A stretch of 64,000 nucleotides of DNA from Cryobacterium fucosi (lineage in GTDB: Bacteria; Actinomycetota; Actinomycetes; Actinomycetales; Microbacteriaceae). The notes under the pieces are model-generated. The model had not been told where the DNA came from. It ran no database searches and worked only from the letters and a program-made list of their open reading frames with translations. Of the stretch, positions 1-7,869 are shown piece after piece; the stretch's first letter is position 1; the number at the start of each line of letters is the position of its first letter. Made by a program: the position numbers and the translations under genes. Where the stretch lies: contig NZ_SOHH01000075.1 in the NCBI RefSeq assembly GCF_004403515.1, forward strand, positions 59,768 to 123,767, read 5' to 3'.

Positions 1-1
1 A

Positions 2-721
2 CTCGGCGGGAAGTCCCCGCAGGTCGTGCTCGCAGACGTGGATGACATCGCCGCGTGCGCGTCCTCCGTCGCCTGGGGCATCTTCTACAACTCGGGGCAG
101 ACCTGCCACGGCGGCAGCCGGCTGATCGTCGACGAGCGCGTGCACGACGAGCTCGTCGCGGAGGTCATCAAGGTCGGCCGGGAGCTCGTGCTCGGCGACC
201 CGCTCAACGAATCCACGCAGATCGGCGCGATCGCCAGCGCACGGCAGCTCGAACGAGTACTGGCCTATACGGACATCGCCGAGTCGGAGGGCGCGATCGT
301 CTACGGTGGCCGACGGGTGCGACCGGAGGGCCTGGATGAGGGCTACTACGTCGAACCCACGGTGTTCACCGGGGTCGACAACGCCGGACGGATCGGCCAG
401 GAGGAGATCTTCGGCCCCGCCCTGGCGGTAACGACCGTGCGGGGCGCCGCGGAGGCCGTGCGCGTGGCGAACCAGAGCGAATACGGACTCGCCGCGAGTG
501 TCTGGACCTCGAACATCACCACCGCCCACACCGTGGCCCGGGAGCTCAACGCGGGCACCGTCTGGGTCAACACCTTCGACGTGGCCGATGTGATCACCCC
601 GTTCGGCGGGTTCAAGAACTCGGGAAATGGCCGCGATCGCTCGCTGCACGCCTTCGATGCCTACACGGCACTGAAAACCACCTGGATCAACCTGGGCGAC
701 TCGCCCCTGAGCAACAACTGA
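2..721 (+). CDS. Aldehyde dehydrogenase, PuuC-like (5' end outside window)
   Basis: C-terminal half of an NAD(P)-dependent aldehyde dehydrogenase; the reading frame is already open at the window edge and begins with the conserved ELGGKSP segment. The catalytic cysteine lies in NSGQTCHGG and the second conserved block in QEEIFGPALAV. The end, with SGNGRDRSLHAFDAYTALKT, closely resembles the C-terminus of PuuC/AldH enzymes, which oxidise gamma-glutamyl-gamma-aminobutyraldehyde and related omega-aldehydes. It is the first visible gene of an operon: the HIBADH-family gene follows after 13 bases. The family is clear; the real substrate is inferred only from resemblance. Confidence 0.9.
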   Translation, partial: LGGKSPQVVLADVDDIAACASSVAWGIFYNSGQTCHGGSRLIVDERVHDELVAEVIKVGRELVLGDPLNESTQIGAIASARQLERVLAYTDIAESEGAIVYGGRRVRPEGLDEGYYVEPTVFTGVDNAGRIGQEEIFGPALAVTTVRGAAEAVRVANQSEYGLAASVWTSNITTAHTVARELNAGTVWVNTFDVADVITPFGGFKNSGNGRDRSLHAFDAYTALKTTWINLGDSPLSNN

Positions 722-734
722 GAAAGCGAAACCA

Positions 735-1661
735 ATGACCTCTGCATCGCCGACCCGCGTCGGTTTCATCGGCCTGGGCAACATGGGCTCCGGAATGACC
801 CGCAACCTCCAGCGCGCGGGATTCGAACTCGTCGTCAACGACATCCGCCGGGAATCGGCCGCCGAGCTCATCGCCGGCGGCGCGGTCTGGGCGAACACTC
901 CGGCCGAAGCCGCGGCGCAGAGCGACGTGGTCATCACCATGTTGCCCACACCGCGCCACGTCGACACCGTCGTGAACTCACCGACCGGGATCCTGGCCGG
1001 CATCCCCGACGGCGGCACCTGGGTCGATATGTCGACCTCCGTGCCGGAGGTGGCCCAGCGCGTGCGCGCCGAGCAGTCCACGCGTGGTCTGCACATCCTG
1101 GACGCCCCGGTGAGCGGGATGGCCGTCGGGGCCGCCAACGGGATGCTGCAGATCTTCATCGGCGGGGAGACGGACGACGTCGAACGGCTGCGGCCGGTGT
1201 TCGAGGCGATGGGGGACCCGGAGCGCATCCTGCACGTGGGCGCCGCCGGGTCGGGCTACGCGGTCAAGCTCATGATCAATCAGCTGTGGTTCTCCCACCT
1301 GGTCGCGACCGCCGAGGTGCTCAGCATCGGCGTCAAGGCGGGAGTGGATCTCGACGTGTTGCGCAGGTCCTTGATCGCGAGCCCCGCCAACAGCAACTTC
1401 GTGCAGCACGATGTGCTGTCCGTCCTCGAAAACGGCGACTACGACGAGGGCTTCGCGATCGCCCTGGCCTGCAAGGATCTCGGCCTCTCGATCGACCTGG
1501 CCCGTTCGGTCGGAGTGCCCGCCGAGCTCAGTGGTCTGGTCGAGCAGATCTACCGCCGCGCCCGCGCCCAATACGGTGACCGCGCAGGAGAGATGACGCC
1601 CATGAAGCTTTACGAGGACCTGATCGGCGTCGAACTCCGTCTCGAAACGGTCACGGCATGA
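735..1661 (+). CDS. NAD(P)-dependent 3-hydroxyisobutyrate dehydrogenase-family reductase
   Basis: A 308-residue beta-hydroxyacid dehydrogenase, the usual length for the family. The Rossmann motif GFIGLGNMGSGM is at residues 9-20, the substrate-binding motif DAPVSGMAVGAANG around 126-139, and the catalytic lysine in GSGYAVKLMINQ near 175. Relatives include 3-hydroxyisobutyrate dehydrogenase, tartronate semialdehyde reductase and glyoxylate/succinic semialdehyde reductase; the sequence alone does not decide. The stop overlaps the next start as ATGA, so it is translationally coupled to the Fe-alcohol dehydrogenase. In this operon it may interconvert a semialdehyde and a hydroxyacid (inference). 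Confidence 0.92.
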   Translation: MTSASPTRVGFIGLGNMGSGMTRNLQRAGFELVVNDIRRESAAELIAGGAVWANTPAEAAAQSDVVITMLPTPRHVDTVVNSPTGILAGIPDGGTWVDMSTSVPEVAQRVRAEQSTRGLHILDAPVSGMAVGAANGMLQIFIGGETDDVERLRPVFEAMGDPERILHVGAAGSGYAVKLMINQLWFSHLVATAEVLSIGVKAGVDLDVLRRSLIASPANSNFVQHDVLSVLENGDYDEGFAIALACKDLGLSIDLARSVGVPAELSGLVEQIYRRARAQYGDRAGEMTPMKLYEDLIGVELRLETVTA

Positions 1662-2875
1662 TCGCGCCGGTTGGCGTCGGCCGGGCCCGTACCGGCCTCG
1701 CGCCATTGCCACGCCCGCTGTCCGAGTCCGAGTTGACGCTCGACCCGAAACCGATCGCCTACTTCGGGCGGGGCAAAGTCAGCGAGGTCGGTCGGATCAC
1801 AGCCGCCACGGGAGCCACCCGGGCCCTCATCGTCACCGACCCGTTCCTCGCGTCCTCCCCGGTTGTCGAAGCCGTCCGCAGCTCGCTCGAACTCGCCGGC
1901 CTGGCCGTGACCGTCTACGGCGGGGTAACCCCCAACCCGACGACAACGTGCGTGGACGAGGGCAGCGATCTCGCGGCATCCGTCGCCGCCGAGGCCATCG
2001 TGGCCGTCGGCGGCGGCTCGTCGATGGACGCCGCCAAGGGGATCTCCCTCGGCGCGGTCAACCCTGAGCGAGGCATCGGTCTGGACTACACCACCCGGTT
2101 CGCCAGGCCTGCCTTGCCGATCGTGGCCGTGCCCACCACGGCCGGGACCGGCGCGGAGGTGAACGCGTTCGGCGTGATCACGGATGTCGTGAGCCACCGT
2201 AAGTTCTACGTCGGCCACGACAGCGCCCTCGCCCGTGCCGCGGTGCTCGACCCCGAGCTGACGGTTGGCCTGCCCCCGGGTGCGACCGCGGCCACCGGGA
2301 TGGACGCGCTCACCCACGCGCTCGAGTCGTACCTCTCCATCCGGGCCAACCCGTACAGCGACGGAATCGCCCTCCAGGTCATCTCGACGGTCGCGGCGTT
2401 CCTGCCGCGCGCGGTCGCAGACGGCACCGACCTCGAGGCCAGGGCCGAACTGCTGCTCGCGAGCCATGTGGCGGGCGTCGGCTTCTCTCACACCGGTCTC
2501 GGGCTCGTGCACGGCATCGCGCATCCGCTCGGCGGCCAGTTCAACATCCCGCACGGCCTGGCCCTCTGCATCGTGATCGAGGCCGTGCTCCGGTTCAACC
2601 TGGCGGCGAGGGAGGACCGGATCGCCCGGGTCTCGTTCGCCCTCGGCGCCGGCGACACCGCGGCGACCACCGCGGAGAACGCCGAGGCAGCCATTCTGGC
2701 CATCGCCGACCTCGCCCTGGCGGTCGGCATGACCGGCCCCCTGGCGAAATTCGGCGTGACCGAAGACGCTCTGGCCTCCCTGGCCGCGGATACCCTCGCC
2801 GACGCGGTGACCGTCAATAACCCCATCCAGCCCAGCATCGACGACGTGATGCGCATCCTCAAGGAATCCCTGTGA
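1658..2875 (+). CDS. Iron-containing alcohol dehydrogenase
   Basis: A 405-residue group III Fe-dependent alcohol dehydrogenase. The dinucleotide-binding motif GGGSSMDAAKG is near residues 120-130. The metal-ligand regions GMDALTHALESYLS and HGIAHPLGGQFNIPHGLA contain the conserved Asp and His residues. The N-terminus is about 30 residues longer than typical; a GTG or ATG further in cannot be excluded, but the chosen ATG overlaps the upstream stop as ATGA. With the following SSADH-like gene it could form a hydroxyacid-to-semialdehyde-to-acid route, for example 4-hydroxybutyrate to succinate. That substrate is inference. Confidence 0.93.
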   Translation: MIAPVGVGRARTGLAPLPRPLSESELTLDPKPIAYFGRGKVSEVGRITAATGATRALIVTDPFLASSPVVEAVRSSLELAGLAVTVYGGVTPNPTTTCVDEGSDLAASVAAEAIVAVGGGSSMDAAKGISLGAVNPERGIGLDYTTRFARPALPIVAVPTTAGTGAEVNAFGVITDVVSHRKFYVGHDSALARAAVLDPELTVGLPPGATAATGMDALTHALESYLSIRANPYSDGIALQVISTVAAFLPRAVADGTDLEARAELLLASHVAGVGFSHTGLGLVHGIAHPLGGQFNIPHGLALCIVIEAVLRFNLAAREDRIARVSFALGAGDTAATTAENAEAAILAIADLALAVGMTGPLAKFGVTEDALASLAADTLADAVTVNNPIQPSIDDVMRILKESL

Positions 2876-4374
2876 CCAGCACCGCCGGAACGACCATCAC
2901 CGCCGAAGCCGAACGCGCCCTGCTCGCCAGCGTTCCGACCGGGTTGTTCATCGGCGGCCAGTGGCGGGAGGCCGCTGACGGCGGCACCTTCGACGTGCGC
3001 GACCCGTCCACCGGGGACGTGCTGCTGAGCATCGCCGACGCCACGCCCGCCGACGGCGACGCTGCCCTGGCGTCCGCTTTCGCCGCCCAGAAGGGCTGGG
3101 CGAAGACGGCCCCGAGGCTGCGTGCGGAAATCCTGCGCACGGCCTTCGAGGCGGTGACCGCCCGCGCCGACGACTTTGCCCTGCTGATGACCCTGGAGAT
3201 GGGCAAGCCGCTCGCAGAGGCGCGTGGGGAAGTCGCCTACGGCGCCGAGTTCCTGCGCTGGTTCTCCGAGGAGACCGCTCGGATCTCGGGTCGATTCGCC
3301 ACCGCGCCCGACGGCGCCAGTCGGCTGCTGGTGACCAAGCGACCGGTCGGACCGTGCCTGTTCATCACCCCGTGGAACTTCCCTCTGGCGATGGCCACCC
3401 GCAAGATCGCCCCCGCGATTGCGGCCGGCTGCACCATGGTTCTCAAGCCCGCCGCCCTCACCCCGCTCACCGCGCTTCTGTTCGCTCAGGTCCTGCAGGA
3501 ATCCGGGCTCCCTGCCGGGGTGCTCAACGTGGTGCAGACCACGAATGCCGGCCCGGTCACGGCGCCTCTCATCCAGGACCCCCGGCTGCGCAAGCTGTCC
3601 TTCACCGGCTCGACCGAGGTCGGCCGCCGCCTGATCAAGGATGCGGCCGACCAGGTGCTTCGGGTGTCGATGGAGCTCGGCGGCAATGCGCCGTTCCTCG
3701 TCTTCGACGATGCGGACCTCGACAAGGCCGTGGCAGGCGCGATGCTGGCGAAGATGCGCAACGGCGGCGAGGCCTGCACCGCGGCGAACCGCATCCTCGT
3801 GCACGAGGGTGTCGCCGAGGAATTCACCGAGAAGCTGCTCGAACGGATGCGGGCCCACACTGTCGCCCGCGGCACCGACCCTGCCTCGAAAATCGGTCCG
3901 CTTGTCGACGAGGGCACCCGCACAAAGGTGCATGAACTCGTCACGGACGCCGTTGACAGGGGCGCAACCCTTGCCCTCGGCGGACGGAGCGTCGACGGCC
4001 CCGGCTACTTCTACGAGCCCACCGTGCTCACCCACGTCCCGGCGGACGCGCGGATCATGTCGGAGGAGGTCTTCGGGCCCGTCGCCCCGATCCTGACGTT
4101 CGCCACAGAGGCGGAGGCCATCCGTCTCGCCAACGACACGGAATTCGGGCTTGTCGCCTACGCGTTCACCCGGGACCTCAACCGCGGGCTGCGGCTGGCC
4201 GAAGAACTCGAGGTCGGCATGTTCGGCCTGAACACCGGCATCGTCTCGAACCCGGCGGCACCGTTCGGTGGGGTGAAGCAGTCCGGTCTCGGGCGCGAGG
4301 GCGGCTTCGAGGGCATCGACGAGTACCTCGAGACCCGCTACGTGGGCATCGCGGACCCGTACGCCGACGCCTGA
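2872..4374 (+). CDS. NAD(P)-dependent succinate-semialdehyde dehydrogenase-like ALDH
   Basis: A full-length 500-residue aldehyde dehydrogenase. Recognisable elements are the cofactor loop TPWNFPLAMATRK, the FTGSTEVGR turn, the general-base Glu in MELGGNAPF and the nucleophilic Cys in GGEACTAANR. The C-terminal GGVKQSGLGREGG is the usual NAD-dependent succinate-semialdehyde dehydrogenase (GabD-type) signature. It overlaps the upstream Fe-ADH by four bases (GTGA), and it closes the operon. Succinate semialdehyde is the likely substrate, but close homologues oxidise other aliphatic semialdehydes. Confidence 0.93.
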   Translation: MTSTAGTTITAEAERALLASVPTGLFIGGQWREAADGGTFDVRDPSTGDVLLSIADATPADGDAALASAFAAQKGWAKTAPRLRAEILRTAFEAVTARADDFALLMTLEMGKPLAEARGEVAYGAEFLRWFSEETARISGRFATAPDGASRLLVTKRPVGPCLFITPWNFPLAMATRKIAPAIAAGCTMVLKPAALTPLTALLFAQVLQESGLPAGVLNVVQTTNAGPVTAPLIQDPRLRKLSFTGSTEVGRRLIKDAADQVLRVSMELGGNAPFLVFDDADLDKAVAGAMLAKMRNGGEACTAANRILVHEGVAEEFTEKLLERMRAHTVARGTDPASKIGPLVDEGTRTKVHELVTDAVDRGATLALGGRSVDGPGYFYEPTVLTHVPADARIMSEEVFGPVAPILTFATEAEAIRLANDTEFGLVAYAFTRDLNRGLRLAEELEVGMFGLNTGIVSNPAAPFGGVKQSGLGREGGFEGIDEYLETRYVGIADPYADA

Positions 4375-4403
4375 CCGGTGGTAGGCCACGTCGGCACGAT
4401 TCA

Positions 4404-4422
4404 ATACCCTGTGGGGTATACT
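4404..4422 (+). promoter_or_regulatory. CsoR/CstR-family-like operator with overlapping -10 element
   Basis: Bases 4404-4419 read ATACCC-TGTG-GGGTAT, a perfect 6-bp inverted repeat of the kind bound by CsoR/CstR/FrmR-family repressors (copper or persulfide sensors). A TATACT hexamer overlaps its right edge at 4417-4422. The GTG of the following gene lies six bases beyond this hexamer, compatible with a leaderless transcript. No convincing -35 was found, and no CsoR-family gene is in the window. Regulator identity is inference. Confidence 0.6.
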
Positions 4423-4427
4423 GATCG

Positions 4428-4919
4428 GTGTCCATCGGCCAGCTCAACCACCGCAACAACACCGCCACGTGCTCGTACGATCGCAACCGCGGGTTGTCCA
4501 ATGGGGCCGCCTCTATCAAGAGTGCCAACACGGAAGGCTTCCTCATCTTCACGAAACCACTATTCCTTTTCGACGGCGATTGCGGGCTGTGCCAAAATGC
4601 CATCGACCGGATCAAGAGCCGCATCGCTCCACCGATCGACTTCGCAACCTACCAATCAGTCGACCTGGACGCCCTTGACGTGACTCTTGCGACCTGCCTC
4701 GAAGGCCCCGTGCTCGTTCGAGCAGATCGCAGCCACGTAGTCGGTGTCGGCGCGATGGCCGGGATGCTGCGCACGGCTCGCAATCCGTATCCGCTCTTCG
4801 GTCGTGCGATGATTGCCCCGGGTATTTCACGGCTACTGAACCACCTCCAACCAGTCTTCTACCGCAACCGTCACCGTCTACCGGGTGGCACCGCGGCCTG
4901 TCGCACCCAGCAGCCCTGA
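4428..4919 (+). CDS. DCC-family thiol-disulfide oxidoreductase-like protein (DUF393)
   Basis: The protein carries LFLFDGDCGLCQNAIDRI, the DxxCxxC core that names the DCC family, from about residue 46. It ends with a typical RNRHRLPGG tail. Family members are predicted thiol-disulfide oxidoreductases with little biochemical characterisation. The 45 residues before the core are unusually long, so a later start is possible. The GTG at 4428 was kept because it lies just downstream of the TATACT element and the CsoR/CstR-like palindrome. The context beside a sulfur-compound molybdoenzyme and a persulfide-type operator suggests a sulfur/thiol redox role (inference). Confidence 0.75.
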   Translation: MSIGQLNHRNNTATCSYDRNRGLSNGAASIKSANTEGFLIFTKPLFLFDGDCGLCQNAIDRIKSRIAPPIDFATYQSVDLDALDVTLATCLEGPVLVRADRSHVVGVGAMAGMLRTARNPYPLFGRAMIAPGISRLLNHLQPVFYRNRHRLPGGTAACRTQQP

Positions 4920-4946
4920 GGTGGCCAGAGAGATCAGGAACCGTTG

Positions 4947-4964
4947 CAGAGGCTTACGCCTCTG
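4947..4964. terminator. Short hairpin between convergent genes
   Basis: CAGAGGC-TTAC-GCCTCTG is a perfect 7-bp stem with a 4-base loop, lying in the 71-bp gap between the convergent DCC and TorD-like genes. No T-tract follows on either strand, so it is at best a weak or factor-assisted bidirectional terminator. Confidence 0.4.
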
Positions 4965-4990
4965 ACCGCGCCCCCGGTGGACGGCTGTTC

Positions 4991-5620
4991 CTAGTCCTCG
5001 AACGACAAGAGGCTGCCCCGGTAGAAGACGACGCGATCAAAATCTCGTCCGCTCTCCACCGTCAGGTAAGACGTGAGCAGTCGCGGGGTGAGCTTGTACA
5101 GCATGAGCGAAGCCCGATCGTCCAGCTCGACGCACCAGGCAGGGACAGTGTCCACCATCTCGGCCTCAAGGCGCGCGTTCTGCTGGACCCGCATCGTCTT
5201 GCCGGTCTCATAGTCGCCCCTGCTCCACGCCTCTGCCTCTGCCTCGGCCAGGGCCGCCATCTCGCGCAACTGCTCAGTAAGCGCCGGCGGGCCGTCGGGG
5301 AACAACCGCACGTACTCCGCATGGAGATTGTGGAGTTCCTCCTCGACCGTGCGACGACCAGCTCTTCGGCCAAAGATGTCCAAAACCATGAAGCCGTCCA
5401 TGAATCGGCCGGCGTCATCGCCCAGCCACTGAACGCTCTCCCTCAGCTCGCCAACCAGGTCGCCATTCCGCAGCCGTTCTACAAGGTTGCCGTCGGGTTC
5501 GGTCAACAGCTCAGCGATCACCCGCCAGCCGCGGGCACGGACTCCGGCGACAGTCGCGACGCCGTTCCGCGTCGCTGCGTCCGGCGCAGTAATATGACCG
5601 GCGGGCACAGGCGCGGACAC
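4991..5620 (-). CDS. TorD/DmsD-like molecular chaperone for molybdoenzyme (putative)
   Basis: A small acidic, largely helical protein. From GTG 5620 it is 209 residues, the usual size of TorD-family chaperones. It has an N-terminal helix pair (RARGWRVIAELLTEP), then LHAEYVRLFPDG matching the YxxLF region of the family, and a long acidic middle helix. The PYE motif is not conserved, so the assignment is moderate. The frame stays open upstream to 5812, but that part looks non-coding in composition. TorD proteins bind the Tat signal of Mo-bisMGD enzymes during cofactor insertion. It sits divergent from an operon encoding exactly such an enzyme, which supports the call. Confidence 0.62.
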   Translation of the reverse strand: MSAPVPAGHITAPDAATRNGVATVAGVRARGWRVIAELLTEPDGNLVERLRNGDLVGELRESVQWLGDDAGRFMDGFMVLDIFGRRAGRRTVEEELHNLHAEYVRLFPDGPPALTEQLREMAALAEAEAEAWSRGDYETGKTMRVQQNARLEAEMVDTVPAWCVELDDRASLMLYKLTPRLLTSYLTVESGRDFDRVVFYRGSLLSFED

Positions 5621-5932
5621 AGCCCCAACCGGAGTTCGACTTGGTTCGTAGTGCGTCAAGCTGCGTCCAGGCCCAGCGGACAGCGGATCCGATGAAGATG
5701 CCAATTCGCCACAGTCATGGAGCTGTTCCCTTCCTCGGGAGCGGTGAAGCCTCGGTCCTCTGAGCGTGCCAGAAATCCTCGGCCGGTTACCATCACGATG
5801 ATCGATCTTCATTCCACACTAGACCCGGTGCACGTGTGGTCTGATAACACCACCCGCTCGTGCTAGCGTCGGTTAAGCCGGGCACGCCACCTTAAGCGCG
5901 TTGATCGGGTTCAACGTCGAAGCGAGTCAATT
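5621..5932. promoter_or_regulatory. Divergent intergenic region between TorD-like gene and ttr-like operon
   Basis: This gap of about 312 bases has no convincing gene. It must hold the promoters of both divergent units. An imperfect dyad lies at 5836-5853, GTGGT-N8-ACCAC, inside GTGTGGTCTGATAACACCAC. Another, CCACAC...GTGTGG, overlaps just to its left. Such sites could bind a CRP/FNR-type regulator or a dedicated one; neither is established. Confidence 0.35.
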
Positions 5933-6604
5933 GTGACCAAAACCGATGTGTCCATAGGTAAGCGACCGGATGGCCCGCAATGGGCGATGGTGATTGACCT
6001 GCAGAAGTGCGTGGGCTGTGATTCCTGCACGGTGGCCTGCAAGGCGGAGAATCGTACTCCTCCTGGGATCAGCTACAACGTCGTCCTGGAGGACGAACAG
6101 GGGACATTCCCCAATGTGCGCCGGGTGAACGTGCCGCGGCCCTGCATGCAGTGCGATGAACCACCGTGCGTGGCGGTGTGTCCGGTCAACGCAACGTACA
6201 AGGCCGACGACGGCACGGTGGTCATCGACGCCGATCGTTGCATCGGCTGCCGGTATTGCATCACGGCGTGCCCGTATGGCGCCCGATCCTTCGACTTCGG
6301 TGAAACCTATTCCGACGAGATGCAGGGGTATGACGACGTCCAATCGCCCGAGTGGGGAGTGGACCGAGGCGCTCGCGGAAGCTACAAGCCCCCTGTCGGA
6401 ACGGTGCGCAAATGCACCTTCTGCGTGCATCGGCTCGCGCACGGCGAAGAGCCGGCGTGCTGTGAAACCTGCATCGGGGATGCCCGCTACTTCGGCGACC
6501 TGAACGACCCGAACTCCAAGGTCTCCAAGCTGGTCGCAGACCCTCGGGCCTACCGCCTCAAGGAAGAACTCGGCACCAAACCCCGTGTCTACTACCTCAG
6601 GTAA
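5933..6604 (+). CDS. 4Fe-4S iron-sulfur subunit of molybdoenzyme (TtrB/PsrB/NrfC-type)
   Basis: A 223-residue electron-transfer subunit with four [4Fe-4S]-type cysteine clusters: CVGCDSCTVAC near residue 25, CMQCDEPPCVAVCP near 72, CIGCRYCITACPYGARSF near 103, and a fourth split set CTFC...CCETC at 162-181. This matches the DMSO reductase-family B subunits (TtrB, PsrB, DmsB, NrfC). It has no Tat signal of its own, so it would travel with the catalytic subunit if that is exported. The start is GTG 5933 with a weak ribosome site. The NrfD gene follows after five bases. Confidence 0.9.
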   Translation: MTKTDVSIGKRPDGPQWAMVIDLQKCVGCDSCTVACKAENRTPPGISYNVVLEDEQGTFPNVRRVNVPRPCMQCDEPPCVAVCPVNATYKADDGTVVIDADRCIGCRYCITACPYGARSFDFGETYSDEMQGYDDVQSPEWGVDRGARGSYKPPVGTVRKCTFCVHRLAHGEEPACCETCIGDARYFGDLNDPNSKVSKLVADPRAYRLKEELGTKPRVYYLR

Positions 6605-6609
6605 GGACA

Positions 6610-7869
6610 ATGTCAATCCGCACCGCAGCATCCACAGTTGAATCGATCCAGGCCGGCAATCACACGGACGGAAGGGTCAGGCGGAACAAGCCGGTCTGGT
6701 ACGGATTCCTCGGTGTCGTTATGCTGGCGACCGCCTGGCCGGTTTGGTTGCGGCTGTCGGAGGGCCTGGCCGTCACAGACCTGACCAGCCAGATGCCCTG
6801 GGGTGCGTGGATCGCCTTCTACATCTTCTTCGTCGGATTGTCCGCCGGCGCCTTCCTCCTCTCTTCCCTGGTCTACGTGTTCGGGATGCACCAGTTCGAG
6901 CGGATCGGGCGGGCCGCTCTTCTGTCGGCCATTGTCAGCATGGGTGTGGCGCTGGCTTTCGTCGGCTTCGACCTCGGGCGCTTCGAGCGCGGCCCCATCA
7001 CCCTGATCTTCTTCCACTGGACCAGCCCGCTGTCCTGGGAGGTCCGCTTCTACGTCATCTACATCGCCCTGCTCACCGCTGAGCTGGTGATCGCGCTCCG
7101 TGTGCACAAACGAATGGTGTGGTCGGTAAAGAAGTCATTGCGCTGGCTCAAGATCCTCGGCACGGTGGGGCTGCCGCTGGCGATCTTCGGTGTGCATGGT
7201 GGCACGGGAACCATCTTCGCCGTGGTCAAGGCACGAGGCATGTGGTTCGGCGGACTCTTCCCGGTGATCTTCGTGGTCAGCGCCATGGTTTCCGGTACGG
7301 CTCTGCTCATCCTGGTGCACTATTGGCAATCGCGTGCAAGCTATCGGCGCCCCAGCAAGTCGCTCCTGAATGGCCTCGGAGTTGTGCTTTCCGGAGTGCT
7401 CGCAGTCGACCTCGGTCTCCTGTTCTATGAGTTCGTCGTGCCGTTGTTGGCTTCGGAGCACCAGGACCTGTCCATCATCACCGTGATGACGACCGGCCCA
7501 TTCTGGTGGTCGTTCTGGATTGTGCAGCTGTTGTGCGGCATGATCATTCCCTTCGTCATCCTGGTGGTGCCGCGCTTTCGCGCGAACACGCCTGCGGTCG
7601 TTCTGGCTGCCACGATGGTGGTCATCGGCATTGTCGCAGTACGGTTCAACATCGTGGTTCCCGCGCTGATTCCGCCGATCATCGAGGGCTACCCCTCCAA
7701 CGACTATTTCCCCACTCTGGTCGAGTGGGCTTCATCCGCCTTCTTCATCGCGGGCGGGATGCTGGTCTACAGCCTCATTGCCGAGTGGATGCCCATCCAC
7801 GAGCCGGACCCCGTTGACGAGCTCGAAGAAGACTCCATGGTCTCCCCCGAAAAGGAAGTGAAGGCGTGA
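6610..7869 (+). CDS. NrfD/PsrC-type membrane anchor and quinol-oxidising subunit (TtrC-like)
   Basis: A 419-residue polytopic membrane protein with about nine or ten hydrophobic helices, belonging to the NrfD/PsrC family. These subunits anchor the Fe-S and Mo subunits and pass electrons between menaquinol and the B subunit. The early segment MPWGAWIAFYIFFVGLSAG is the typical first helix and quinone-site region. The C-terminal 30 residues are acidic and cytoplasmic. The stop overlaps the catalytic subunit start by four bases (GTGA), so the order is B-C-A, as in tetrathionate reductase operons (ttrBCA). Confidence 0.9.
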   Translation: MSIRTAASTVESIQAGNHTDGRVRRNKPVWYGFLGVVMLATAWPVWLRLSEGLAVTDLTSQMPWGAWIAFYIFFVGLSAGAFLLSSLVYVFGMHQFERIGRAALLSAIVSMGVALAFVGFDLGRFERGPITLIFFHWTSPLSWEVRFYVIYIALLTAELVIALRVHKRMVWSVKKSLRWLKILGTVGLPLAIFGVHGGTGTIFAVVKARGMWFGGLFPVIFVVSAMVSGTALLILVHYWQSRASYRRPSKSLLNGLGVVLSGVLAVDLGLLFYEFVVPLLASEHQDLSIITVMTTGPFWWSFWIVQLLCGMIIPFVILVVPRFRANTPAVVLAATMVVIGIVAVRFNIVVPALIPPIIEGYPSNDYFPTLVEWASSAFFIAGGMLVYSLIAEWMPIHEPDPVDELEEDSMVSPEKEVKA

